This document shows positions 42,986 to 51,993 of a stretch of DNA of 64,000 nt, piece after piece. The stretch's first letter is position 1, and every line of letters begins with the position of its first letter. The stretch is from Aeoliella straminimaris (lineage in GTDB: Bacteria; Planctomycetota; Planctomycetia; Pirellulales; Lacipirellulaceae). The DNA lies in contig NZ_JAMXLR010000055.1 of assembly GCF_024054565.1 (NCBI RefSeq), positions 124,001 to 188,000 of the forward strand. The letters are read 5' to 3'. Position numbers and translations under genes: made by a program. The notes under the pieces are model-generated. The model did no database searches and was not told where the DNA came from. It saw only the letters and a program-made list of their open reading frames with translations.

Positions 42986-43789
42986 TCACAATTGCTCGAA
43001 GTGCTGTTGGAATCGACGCGGCAAGTCGGGGATTGCTTCGGCCAAACGCTGCGACAAGGGCCGCGGCATCGTCCGGCTGCGAATCTCATTCATGTACATC
43101 CACAATTCTCGGTGAGCCTCGACGGGGCCATGCAGCATGTAGTGCACCCACGCCCAACTGAACCGATAGTCGGTCGCGGTCATATCCTCCAACTCCTCTT
43201 CCTTCTCCAACTCGGCGATACTCTTCAGCTTGTTCCGCTGCATGTCCCACTTCACCTTCCTCAGGTGCGGGTTGTGCCGCGCCCGCATCTCTTTGGCCGG
43301 TTCAAAATACTCGGCTAGTCCCTCGTCCAACCACAGCGGTACCATCGGCAGGTCGGCGTGCAGCAAGGCATGGGTGCACTCGTGCCGCACGTCGATGTCG
43401 AGTTCGGGGTTCTTGTACGCAAATACGCTGGCACGATTGTTCTGCTTGATGAACAACGCTTGCCGGTAGGGCACCTCGGGAAACCGCTCGCGGATGTACG
43501 CCATGTGCTGCCGCTTGTTGGCCATCAAGTGCAGGTAAATCGGCGTATTGCAAGGCCGCAACGAGAAGATGCGGATCAGCTCCCGCTCTAGTGGGGCCAG
43601 CTCGGTCAACAGACTTTCGTGGCCCACCAATGGAAACGCCGACTGGCAGATGAACGGTCCCACCTGCCGTTGGTCAATCCAGTTCGGCACCGCCGAGGCA
43701 GATGCCGTCACGCCACTCCCGCATCCCAGCGCTACAGCACCGGCGGCCAGTACCCGCTTGCCAAAGGTCCGTCGCGAGATGTGCTGCAT
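42986..43789 (-). CDS. Tat-exported metallopeptidase-like protein
   Basis: A 267-residue protein from ATG 43789, fused in reading order to the phosphatase by TGATG overlap; the longer frame to 44587 is antisense-like noise. The N-terminus HISRRTFGKRVLAAGAVALG is a twin-arginine signal (S-R-R-x-F-x-K). Residues about 137-141 give HECTH, an HExxH zinc-peptidase motif, within DVRHECTHALLHADLP, followed by LWLDEGLAEYFEP with the third-ligand glutamate in a DEGLAE block. This resembles the peptidase MA/DUF1570 families. The C-terminal WVHYMLHGPVEAHRELWMYM is helical. Catalysis is likely but unproven. Confidence 0.8.
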   Translation of the reverse strand: MQHISRRTFGKRVLAAGAVALGCGSGVTASASAVPNWIDQRQVGPFICQSAFPLVGHESLLTELAPLERELIRIFSLRPCNTPIYLHLMANKRQHMAYIRERFPEVPYRQALFIKQNNRASVFAYKNPELDIDVRHECTHALLHADLPMVPLWLDEGLAEYFEPAKEMRARHNPHLRKVKWDMQRNKLKSIAELEKEEELEDMTATDYRFSWAWVHYMLHGPVEAHRELWMYMNEIRSRTMPRPLSQRLAEAIPDLPRRFQQHFEQL

Positions 43790-44580
43790 CAACTGGCCCT
43801 CTTCCAAAACCGCCAGCCACGCCGCGGTGCCGCGACGGCGATTGGCCCAGCCGCGACGTCGCGACCTTCGGCCACCAGGCAAGGATTGTCTCGACACATT
43901 TTCATCGTGGCCGCTTCGCCCACCAGCTCCGTGGACCGCTGCACTGCCTGACCGAATAGTGGCCGCCGCGACTTCGGCCCGTGACCGTCGGTCGCCAGGA
44001 AATGCACCAGTCCCCGCGAGACGAATCGTTCGGCAATCTGCTGGCACTGGGGGCCAAACGAACCGGCCAGGCTGCCGCACGTCACTTGCATCAGGCAACC
44101 GGCTTCGACCAGTGGTTCGATGATCTCCGGCGTGCGCATGATGCCGCGGTTTCGCTCGGGGTGCGAAAGTATGCCCACCAGGTGCTGCGCGCGCAACGCG
44201 TCGAGCACCGGCTCCAGTGGCATGTAAAGCTCGTGCGGCAGTTCCAACAGCACGTGCCGCCGCAGGTCGCCCAGCGTCAGCACCTCGCCCGAGGCCAGCA
44301 ATTGCGGCATGTCGTCTTCGATTCGTACGTCGGCCCCCGGCATCACCACTAGCGGAATGCGATGGGCATTCAGCAGCTCCTGCACCGCTTGCACCCGGCG
44401 GCGGATCTGGTCGCCGCGGTTGTGGCGGAAAGCGCCCAGTTGGTGCGGTGTGCAGATTACCGTCTCGGTACCCTCGGCCACGGCCAACCGCGCCATGGCG
44501 AGCGTATCGTTCTGGTCCTTGGCCCCGTCGTCGATGCCGGGCACCAGGTGGCAGTGAATATCGACCCATCCTTGGGACAT
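43789..44580 (-). CDS. CpsB/CapC-type tyrosine-protein phosphatase (PHP fold)
   Basis: A 263-residue protein from ATG 44580 (MSQGWVDIHCHLVPGIDDGA), preceded by GAGGAGA. The PHP metal motif HCHLVPGIDDG is diagnostic for bacterial capsule phosphatases (CpsB/Wzb-like). Further metal-ligand blocks are VICTPHQLGAF, MPGADVRIEDDMP, ILSHPERNRGIM and FLATDGHGPKSRRP. It would remove phosphotyrosine, typically from the Wzc-type kinase of capsule export. The window's own Wzc-like protein has lost its kinase motifs, so its target may be elsewhere. It is coupled to the Tat-exported protein. Confidence 0.93.
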   Translation of the reverse strand: MSQGWVDIHCHLVPGIDDGAKDQNDTLAMARLAVAEGTETVICTPHQLGAFRHNRGDQIRRRVQAVQELLNAHRIPLVVMPGADVRIEDDMPQLLASGEVLTLGDLRRHVLLELPHELYMPLEPVLDALRAQHLVGILSHPERNRGIMRTPEIIEPLVEAGCLMQVTCGSLAGSFGPQCQQIAERFVSRGLVHFLATDGHGPKSRRPLFGQAVQRSTELVGEAATMKMCRDNPCLVAEGRDVAAGPIAVAAPRRGWRFWKRAS

Positions 44581-45646
44581 CGCGCAACTCTCCTCTGGAA
44601 ACGCAGTCTCCTCATGAAACGCACCTTCGGCCACACGGCGGGCGGAGTATAGGGAACCTGCGAAACCGGTCAACGCCGAGTGCGATTACCCCCTCCCAAG
44701 TGGGGTCCACTGAGGACGGTGCGCGCCATTTCCATAGACCGAATTCATTACCGCTACCCCTAACCCGGCAGCGATGCTTGCCCATACCTCCCATCCTCTC
44801 ACGCGGGGGCGATTGTTCCCCAACCAAGTTTTGCCACAACATTCCCCCAGTGACATTTATGGGCCCAAAACTCGTGTGGTTCTGGGCCCCCCCAAGTGGT
44901 GAAACCCCTTGTTTTACAGTCTCAAACAACCACTGAGGGGGAAATCCCCCAAGAGTAGTCCCCAGCCTTTCAGCGAGGTGTAGCCAAACTCCCCAATGGG
45001 ACCAAAACCCCCCTGACCATCCGACGACACCCACTCACTCGCCACTAGCGGCGTCGGCTCCGTTGGTTCGCGGACCTTCGATCCCAACCCGCAGTACGCG
45101 CGGCACCTCAATTTGATCACACCCCCGCGGGATATCTACGGCAACTTTCTTACACGCAAGATATCTGTCACCCGGCCGCCATGCCACCAGAAACGCGCAG
45201 CGAATCGTTCCCCAACCATCCAAAAGTGGCGGCCGGTAGCACGAATCGACGGCGCCCCGCTAACACCGATTTGCGTCGATCAACCGGAACAGGCGAACCG
45301 GCCAAATACCAGTCCCGCAAGGGCAAAACACGATAGCCTGGGGCAAGCATCCGCGAGAGACGAGCCAAAGCGCCGCGTTCTGCGTGCGTGCAGCCAACGG
45401 TGTTCGCCTTGCACTCCGCTACAGTCAAACTACTGGTCTGAGGTCTGCTCACTGCTACTGACAGGGCAAGACTTGCGGCCATCACAGTCGTTATTGCCGC
45501 GGCTGGCCTGATTCGCTTACTCTGGGGTGTGGGAACGTATCTCATGCAGCGTTTGAGGAGCCCTTGCTGGTGCTCGTTTTAGTCGGATTCACGTCCAAGC
45601 GACCTGCGTCTATACTTCGCAAAAACCGACCAAGAGGCTAGACGCC
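44581..45646. other. 1.07-kb stretch with one weak open frame
   Basis: Most of this region has no convincing gene. It is rich in C- and G-runs, with several short palindromes and two GATATC sites about 30 nt apart near 45130-45165. One leftward frame (45168-45545) has a signal-like N-terminus and is listed separately. The rest gives no domain or RNA structure. Confidence 0.45.
45168..45545 (-). CDS. Doubtful hypothetical exported protein
   Basis: A 125-codon frame starting MRYVPTPQSKRIRPAAAITT. The first 40 residues contain a hydrophobic stretch (TTVMAASLALSVAVS) that could be a signal peptide, but the rest is Arg/Gly/Ala-rich, without recognisable domain, and codon composition is weak. No clear ribosome site. 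Included only because of the N-terminus; it may be chance. Confidence 0.22.
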   Translation of the reverse strand: MRYVPTPQSKRIRPAAAITTVMAASLALSVAVSRPQTSSLTVAECKANTVGCTHAERGALARLSRMLAPGYRVLPLRDWYLAGSPVPVDRRKSVLAGRRRFVLPAATFGWLGNDSLRVSGGMAAG

Positions 45647-45895
45647 ATGAAACAGCCAATACTCCGCTGCCTGGCCGGCATCGTGGCACTCGTGCAGATT
45701 TGGGCTGCCATCGAACTTCAGCCCAGCCAAGACGCAATGGATTTTGCCGGGGTGTTCTTTCTCACCGCGTCCACCACGGTGTTTCTCGTCTTCGCCTTGT
45801 ACGGCAGCAAGGCCGCAGAGCGGGTGTTCCATCGACTCACCGGCAGGGCCAACAGGAAGCCCCAGGCGCACGAGCCACTTCGAAACGACCAATAG
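45647..45895 (+). CDS. Small two-helix membrane protein
   Basis: An 82-residue protein starting MKQPILRCLAGIVALVQIWA. Two membrane spans (residues about 5-24 and about 33-52, VFFLTASTTVFLVFALYG) are followed by a basic cytoplasmic tail (RVFHRLTGRANRKPQAHEPL). A GAGG lies 9-12 nt before the ATG. No known family recognised. It stands alone, convergent with the alpha/beta hydrolase gene. Confidence 0.68.
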   Translation: MKQPILRCLAGIVALVQIWAAIELQPSQDAMDFAGVFFLTASTTVFLVFALYGSKAAERVFHRLTGRANRKPQAHEPLRNDQ

Positions 45896-45934
45896 TGTTG
45901 CAGGGTGGCCTCCACCGTCTGGCGACGGTAGCTA

Positions 45935-46789
45935 CTACCGCTCGTCCTTTTCGCGTTTCGCCAGTGGCAGTTGCTTGAAGAACTCGCCGACGTAGCGGAG
46001 ATGGGCCATGTGGGCTTGGCCATCGTCGCCGGGCGTGCCCCAGACGTGCAGCTTGCCGCGGCTGGCCGTTTCATTGAACACGAGCTCGCCGAGTCCCTGG
46101 CGATCGGTCGGCTCGAGTTGCAGATCAACCTTCGCCAGAATCTCATCGATGCATTCCTTGGTGGTCTCGTACCCGTCGGTTGGTACGCGGGAGTAGCTGA
46201 ACACAAAGGTCTTGTCGCCCGCTGCGGCTTGCTTGGCATAGGCGATGAAAGGCGCCATCTGTGCATCCTCGGGCGTGCTATCCTCGGCCGTCGAGGCGTA
46301 CAGCGAATCGGCCGCCAGCAGGCAATCGATGCGTTCGGCGCCGCCGGGCTGCTGCAAGATTTCGCGGACCGCGCCATAGCCGGCACTGAACGACGACACA
46401 CCTACCCGCCGCCAATGAGTGTCGGCAGGGAATCCCTCCTGGCGCTTGAGCACCGCGAGCGACTCATCCAGCAGGGCGGGGAAGAGCTTCGGATTGGAGG
46501 CCGGCACCGAGTACGCCCGCGACAGCCCGTTGTAGTTGACCGTGAGAATCACCACGTTCAGCTTGGCATACTCGGCATTCTTCCACACGGTCGGTGGATC
46601 GCCATGAAAATGAATCAGCAGATCAACACCACCGTCCTCTGGCATCTGGTACCCAGCGGGCACAAACAACTTGGCGGCTTTGTTCTCGAGCGTAAACTGC
46701 TGGCCGGTCGCGTTGGGCAGCTCCGCGGCGTGAGCAGAAATGCCCACCAGCAAGCTGGCGAGCGAGACAAAAGTGAATAGAGCGCGCAT
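45935..46789 (-). CDS. Secreted alpha/beta hydrolase-fold protein
   Basis: A 284-residue protein with signal peptide MRALFTFVSLASLLVGISAH ending near HAAE. The core GGVDLLIHFHGDPPTVWKNA contains the oxyanion-hole HFHG, and RVGVSSFSAGYGAVREILQQ has the nucleophile elbow S-x-S-x-G. KLHVWGTPGDDGQAHMAHLR is consistent with a late Asp-His pair, though the exact triad was not fixed. It may hydrolyse an ester or cross a carbohydrate. It lies 104 nt downstream of the DUF1552 gene on the same strand. Confidence 0.75.
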   Translation of the reverse strand: MRALFTFVSLASLLVGISAHAAELPNATGQQFTLENKAAKLFVPAGYQMPEDGGVDLLIHFHGDPPTVWKNAEYAKLNVVILTVNYNGLSRAYSVPASNPKLFPALLDESLAVLKRQEGFPADTHWRRVGVSSFSAGYGAVREILQQPGGAERIDCLLAADSLYASTAEDSTPEDAQMAPFIAYAKQAAAGDKTFVFSYSRVPTDGYETTKECIDEILAKVDLQLEPTDRQGLGELVFNETASRGKLHVWGTPGDDGQAHMAHLRYVGEFFKQLPLAKREKDER

Positions 46790-46893
46790 GGCCAGCCATT
46801 GCTACAGAGCCAGATTGAAAACCGACGACCGCTGGAATCGGACGCGGACGTACGCGGATTGTAGCAGAACACCACCGATCCCAACGAACCGCA

Positions 46894-48270
46894 TCAGCCT
46901 GGAACCGTGAACAGTGGTTCGCCCGGCGTCGTGAACGGCCCGGTGCTGTCGCCGAATTGCTCGGTCGGCACGCCCACGGTGTTGAGCATGCTGACCAACA
47001 GGTTGGCCATGGGCGTTTCTTCGTGCTGCTTGATGTAACGCCCGTGGCGGACGCCCATGGCCGAACCACCCGCCAGCACCAGCGGGTAGTTCACCGCGTT
47101 GTGCGTCGTGCTGCACGCACTGCCGTACAGCACCAGGGTGTTGTCGAGCAGCGACCCGTGATCGTCGGAGAGGGATTCAAGCCGGGTGAGGAAGTAGGCG
47201 AACTGCTCGGCCAGCCAACGGTCGTAGCTGCCCCATTCCGACCAGTGCCCGTCGGCCTGGTCGTGGCTGATGGCATGGTGACCTTTCTTGATATTCAGGG
47301 CCAGCTTGGGGAAATTCTCGCCAAAGCCCATGCCATCCTCGCGAGCCATCATGTAAGTGAGCACGCGTGTCATGTCGGTCTGGATGGCGATAACCATCAG
47401 ATCGAACATCGTCCGCAGGTACGCGGTCGGGTCGACCGCCGGATTGCAGTCGAAGTCGATCTTGCCCGAGTCCACCTCGGGCAGGGGCACGTCGAGCCAC
47501 TGTTCGTTTCGCTGGATCTGTTCTTCCACCGAACTGAGCGATGTGAGGTACTCGTCCATCCGGCTGCGATCGTGCTGGCCGAGTTGCCGCTGTAGACTGG
47601 CGGTGTCTTCCATGACCAGGTCGACGATCTTCTTCTTCCGCGCAAGACTCTGTCGACGCTCGTTGGTGGTCGCTCCGGCTCCGCCCGAGAAATAGCGTTC
47701 GAAGATTTCGCGTTGGCGGTTCTCGGCCGGAATGGGTCGGCCGCCGTCGCCAAAGGAGAGGGTCGCCACGCGCGACTTATAGCCTATGCCGCCGTCGGTC
47801 GAGAGCACCAACGACGGATAGCGGGTGCCGCGGCCCAGGTGCCGGGCGGCGACCTGGTCGGCGGAGATCTGGTTGTTGTAGGCCGAACCACGGAGGTCGC
47901 CCGCCGTGAGCCAGGTATCGCCCGCCAGGTGCCCCAGCAACTGGCGGCTGTTGGGGTGGCTAAGTCCGCCAAGCACCGAAAGGTTCGAGCGCAGTCCTTC
48001 GAGCGGCTGGAGCACCTTCGTGAACTGGTAGTCGGTCCCTTCGCCCATCGGAAACCAGCTCCACTCGCTGTGGGCCGGATTCGACTCGGGTGGCAAACTG
48101 GCTCCATTGGGAAAGTAGACGTAGCACAACCGCTTGGGCGCGGACTTGGCGGCTGGCAGCGCGGCGCCCATCGCTTCGAGGTAAGGCAGCGCGCACGCCA
48201 CACCCGCACCGCGCAACCAAGTGCGGCGGCTGAGTTTCAGTGATCGGGAGTTCTGAGATCTGCCACTCAT
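46894..48270 (-). CDS. DUF1552 family exported protein
   Basis: A 458-residue protein with a Tat-like signal (KLSRRTWLRGAGVACALPYL). Family blocks are LCYVYFPNGASLPPES, QPLEGLRSNLSVLGGLSHPN, SADQVAARHLGRGTRYPSLV, FSGGAGATTNERRQSLARKK, DPTAYLRTMFDLMVIAIQTD and LLDNTLVLYGSACSTTHNAV. Its start overlaps the stop of the large cytochrome-domain gene (ATGA). In planctomycetes this pair is repeated many times; the family is related to sulfatase-like DUF1501 proteins and its substrate is unknown. Confidence 0.93.
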   Translation of the reverse strand: MSGRSQNSRSLKLSRRTWLRGAGVACALPYLEAMGAALPAAKSAPKRLCYVYFPNGASLPPESNPAHSEWSWFPMGEGTDYQFTKVLQPLEGLRSNLSVLGGLSHPNSRQLLGHLAGDTWLTAGDLRGSAYNNQISADQVAARHLGRGTRYPSLVLSTDGGIGYKSRVATLSFGDGGRPIPAENRQREIFERYFSGGAGATTNERRQSLARKKKIVDLVMEDTASLQRQLGQHDRSRMDEYLTSLSSVEEQIQRNEQWLDVPLPEVDSGKIDFDCNPAVDPTAYLRTMFDLMVIAIQTDMTRVLTYMMAREDGMGFGENFPKLALNIKKGHHAISHDQADGHWSEWGSYDRWLAEQFAYFLTRLESLSDDHGSLLDNTLVLYGSACSTTHNAVNYPLVLAGGSAMGVRHGRYIKQHEETPMANLLVSMLNTVGVPTEQFGDSTGPFTTPGEPLFTVPG

Positions 48271-51200
48271 CGTTTTTCCTTTGGTGAGGGGACCGCCTCG
48301 GATAATTGGGCGAGATCGCCGGTGAGCGACTCTTGCCAGAACGCGGGGCTGCGAATCACGCCGAGCACCGCGGTTTGAATGCGGTAATCGTCTTCTATAA
48401 CTTGGGATGTAATGGAATCGATCTGGGGCTGATCGGCAAACGTCACATCACGGCCGGTTGCGTACGCGTAGAGATGGCTCACCACCGACCGGGTGACGTC
48501 CGCGCCGCGTTTGCCAAGCAGGTACGTCTTCAGCTGGTCAACGCCATCGATGGTTTCTCCATCGGGCAGCTCGGTACGAGCATCGACGGGCCGGCCCTTG
48601 GCCATGGTCTGGAACCGCCCCACGGCGTCGTAGTTTTCGAACACCACTCCGAACGGATCGAACTTGCTGTGGCAGTCCTTGCACGATGGCTTACTGCGGT
48701 GCAGCTCGAGTTGCTCCTTGAGCGTCAGGTTCTGAAAGCCGGGGGTTTCGGGGTCGAGTTCCGGCACGTTGGGTGGCGGTGGGGGAGGGGGGGAGCCCAG
48801 GATCTTCGCCTTTACCCACACCGCCCGCTTGATCGGATGAGCCTGAGTGCCGTCGGAGTGGCCCGTTAGAAACGCCCCCTGCGACAGCAGCCCACCACGG
48901 TGCATGTCCGGCGTGACGCTCACGGGTCGGAAGTGATTTCCCTCGACGCCTTGGATGCCGTAGAACTCGGCCAGATTCTGGTTGAGCATGGCGAAGTCGG
49001 ACTCGACAAACGTCATCAGGCTCATGTTGTTCTGCAACACGTGCCGCACGAAGTGCGAGGTCTCGAGCGCCATGTCGCGTTTTACAAAGCGTGTGTAATC
49101 GGGGTAGGCGCCGATGTTGACGCTCATCGCTGCGTGCCGATCGAGCCGCAACCATTCGTCGGTAAAGGCATCGATGAAGTGATTGATTCGCTCGTCCGCA
49201 ATCATTCGCTCAACCTGCTCGGCGACTTGCTTACGCAGGTCGCCTGCCTGTGCCAACTTGGCCAATTGCTCGTCGGGGGGCGAGTTCCACAGAAAATACG
49301 CCAGCCGTTCGGCGAGTGCCGCCTCGCCCGACTCCTGACGTGCGGGCATCTCGAGGTACAGGAAGTGGGGCGAGCAAAGCACCGCCACCAGCACTTCGCG
49401 AACGCCATCCTCATAGCGATCGAAGTCGCCGCGGGTCGCCTGCCAGAACTCCACGTAGCGTTCGATTTCTGCGTCCGATACCTCGCGGCGGAAGGCCCGC
49501 GTCATAAATCGCTCGAGTACTTCACGGGTGTAGGCTTCAGGATTCGAGTCGCGGAGCGGCGAGTCGAAGAAGATCTCCGTGTGACTTTTGGGTGGCCACT
49601 CGGGATAGTAGGGTCCGGCAAACTCAATCGACTTGACCACCACCGGCACACCCCGGTCGGACGGGTTCTTTGCCAGATGGTCGTTCCACACGCCGACGAT
49701 CATGATGTTCGACAGCGATGTCTTCTCGCTCAAGTCCAGGATGGGCGTGGGAAGATCTTCCAAGTAGCCATGAAACTCGAACGTCGCGGGCTGATCACTG
49801 GCGTTGGCGACTACCTGGGGTGCACCCAGCTCGGCATACTCCATTCCGTCGTCCGTGCGATTGCCAACGAAAGCCCTCAGCGCAGCCGACTGGCTGAGCG
49901 TTTGCTCTCGTGCGGTAGCCCGCTCCTGCTCTATCGCCGCCGAGGCGGGGTGGTCGGAGGGCAGGGGGGAGATGGCCACCTCGCGGAACCCGACAAAGAA
50001 CTTGCCGCCCAGCGTGAGGTGATGTGTGCCCGCGGTCAGGTAGGCATGGGAGAGCGGGGTGATCGAAACTTGCTCGCCGTCGCCAGCAGTTGGCTCCACG
50101 CGCAGGTGTTGCGCCGATTTGTCGATGGTCAGCGACACCGAAGGCATCGCGTCGGCCGACGCAGGTGGGTGCAGGAAGTCGATGTGGTAGTAGCCGGTCT
50201 CTGGCACCTCGAAGTCGAACTCGGCCGAGGAGGGCTTGGTCACATCCTGCGGTACTAGGTAGTCGCCACGGGCAACCAGTTGGTCTTGCTTCGTACACTC
50301 GGTGGCCGTGAGGACGATCGTGTTTTCAATGGACGCCAACTCATCTGAATCGGCCTTCAATCCCACCACGGGCTGGGACGACCGGAGTTCGATTAGCCCT
50401 TCCCGCTGCAGGTCGTCGTCACCCTCGGCCAGCGAGGCCACCACGCGCAAAACAAACGGGCCTTCGCTGGGAAAGCACCGCCGGAGCAGCATCTTCATGT
50501 TGGGCGAGGGTCCCTGCCACGATTTGGGAGCTTGCTCGCGGTGCGGCAAGGCCGAGTACAGCAGCAGTCCCTCATCGAGCACCTGGTAGCGGTCGCCGCT
50601 CGAGCCACGCATCCCAACGCCAATGTTCGATTCGATACCGCGCAGTTGCTTCTGCTCATCCGGCGATGTTGGCTGGCGCGGCTGGCCATGTTGGTCCAAG
50701 ATCTCCACCAGCACGTTCTGCCGCGCTATGGGTGCGGATTGAAATCCACCAATCACCGCCGCATGACGCCCGGCACCAACCCCTTTGCCCACCGTCACTC
50801 GGTAGCGAAATGTCTCGGGTGGCGTTTTCGCTACGATCGCCTTTTGCAGGTCGGCTCGCGCGATCGCCTGGTAGTACTCGACGTGCAGGCCCGAGGTCAG
50901 CAGAGCGTTGCCACTATTGGTGAAGCCCATTTTCGATTTGGCTTCGGCCGGCAGGTTTTTGCCAAAGTTAAGCGGCAGATGCAGCAACTCGGCCAGCGAG
51001 TTGGTGTACTGCTCACGAGTCAATCGTCGCACTCGCGGCTGAGGTTTGTTGCTCTTCGCCTTGCGTGCCAAGTCCAGCGACTCGGTCATCCATTCGACCA
51101 TCAAGCGACGTTCTTCGTCGCTTGGCTGCTCTTCGTAGTCGGGCGGCATATACCCCTGGTTGATCATGTCGAGCGCGGCATGCCAACGCTCGGCATCGTG

Positions 51201-51473
51201 GCCGGCGACCATATTAGGATCTAGCGAATCGAGGCGGACGTCCGCCTCCTGCAGGTCGGCGCCATGGCAACCAAAGCAGTGCTTGGCCAACAGCGGCTGG
51301 ACTTCGTCATTATACTGGCGGGTGCTCTTGGCTACGGAAGCTTCGAGCGAGGTGGCGGGCACATCATCGCCGAAGCCATACTTCGGAACCGCAACAACCG
51401 CCAACAGAGCAAGCGCCGTCGTGGCCAACCTTGCCACGTGACGCCCTCGATTACAAATACCATTCAAACGCAT
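48267..51473 (-). CDS. Planctomycete cytochrome-c-domain DUF1592/DUF1588/DUF1585 protein
   Basis: About 1068 residues from ATG 51473 (MRLNGICNRGRHVARLATTA, signal peptide near GFGDD), with AGGA upstream; the frame to 51647 is unlikely. A c-type heme motif CFGCHG is at about residues 66-71 within NDEVQPLLAKHCFGCHGADL. DUF1587 follows (RLTREQYTNSLAELLHLPL), then a long beta-rich insert, DUF1595/1592 (FMTRAFRREVSDAEIERYVE, LAYFLWNSPPDEQLAKLAQA), DUF1588 with a second CxxCH (SCKDCHSKFDPFGVVFENYD) and DUF1585 (RSVVSHLYAYATGRDVTFAD). Periplasmic, probably heme-containing; substrate unknown. Coupled to the DUF1552 gene. Confidence 0.94.
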   Translation of the reverse strand: MRLNGICNRGRHVARLATTALALLAVVAVPKYGFGDDVPATSLEASVAKSTRQYNDEVQPLLAKHCFGCHGADLQEADVRLDSLDPNMVAGHDAERWHAALDMINQGYMPPDYEEQPSDEERRLMVEWMTESLDLARKAKSNKPQPRVRRLTREQYTNSLAELLHLPLNFGKNLPAEAKSKMGFTNSGNALLTSGLHVEYYQAIARADLQKAIVAKTPPETFRYRVTVGKGVGAGRHAAVIGGFQSAPIARQNVLVEILDQHGQPRQPTSPDEQKQLRGIESNIGVGMRGSSGDRYQVLDEGLLLYSALPHREQAPKSWQGPSPNMKMLLRRCFPSEGPFVLRVVASLAEGDDDLQREGLIELRSSQPVVGLKADSDELASIENTIVLTATECTKQDQLVARGDYLVPQDVTKPSSAEFDFEVPETGYYHIDFLHPPASADAMPSVSLTIDKSAQHLRVEPTAGDGEQVSITPLSHAYLTAGTHHLTLGGKFFVGFREVAISPLPSDHPASAAIEQERATAREQTLSQSAALRAFVGNRTDDGMEYAELGAPQVVANASDQPATFEFHGYLEDLPTPILDLSEKTSLSNIMIVGVWNDHLAKNPSDRGVPVVVKSIEFAGPYYPEWPPKSHTEIFFDSPLRDSNPEAYTREVLERFMTRAFRREVSDAEIERYVEFWQATRGDFDRYEDGVREVLVAVLCSPHFLYLEMPARQESGEAALAERLAYFLWNSPPDEQLAKLAQAGDLRKQVAEQVERMIADERINHFIDAFTDEWLRLDRHAAMSVNIGAYPDYTRFVKRDMALETSHFVRHVLQNNMSLMTFVESDFAMLNQNLAEFYGIQGVEGNHFRPVSVTPDMHRGGLLSQGAFLTGHSDGTQAHPIKRAVWVKAKILGSPPPPPPPNVPELDPETPGFQNLTLKEQLELHRSKPSCKDCHSKFDPFGVVFENYDAVGRFQTMAKGRPVDARTELPDGETIDGVDQLKTYLLGKRGADVTRSVVSHLYAYATGRDVTFADQPQIDSITSQVIEDDYRIQTAVLGVIRSPAFWQESLTGDLAQLSEAVPSPKEKR

Positions 51474-51993
51474 AGGGCATTCCTGATCGCCTGGATCCTC
51501 AGCAGAGCCCAAGCTCTGATCATTGCTCAGACAGCAACGAATCGCCGCCGGTCGTAAACCGACTCTATGCAGTCGATGCGCCACGTTAAGCAACATGCTC
51601 CAAAGGAGGGAACGACGGAGCGGGTTGGATCGACGCTTTCCTCCCACGCCGATAAGTTCAGATGGTAAGGTGTGTTACGGCGCAAGTCAACTTTTCTTCC
51701 GACTTTGTAGGTACCAACAATCGTGGTAAGCCGTATCAGATGCAACAAACGGGTCGACATTCACTGCCGATTGGGGTCGCGACCTATAAAAATGTCCCAA
51801 CGACTATGAAAATGGCTCAATCTTCCATTCCCGCTAGTCATACAAATTGGCAAACTGCAAACTGCGCTAACGCAACCAAATGCCATTCGTTGGTCTTCTC
51901 TGGACGCCGTCCCCGCTATGACACCAACGCACGTGTTATAAGCATTAATAGGGAGTCGACGTTTAACCTTCGCTGCGAGTGTGGAGAACTCAC
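51474..51993. other. Intergenic region between divergent genes
   Basis: About 520 nt between the leftward cytochrome-domain gene and the rightward glycosidase. It is relatively AT-rich from 51660 to 51960. It should contain two divergent promoters; none is clear. Short frames here look spurious. Confidence 0.45.

Noticed and set aside
44612..45034. 140-codon leftward frame
   Set aside because: Gly/Trp/Arg-rich low-complexity translation, overlaps the phosphatase start and has no recognisable domain.
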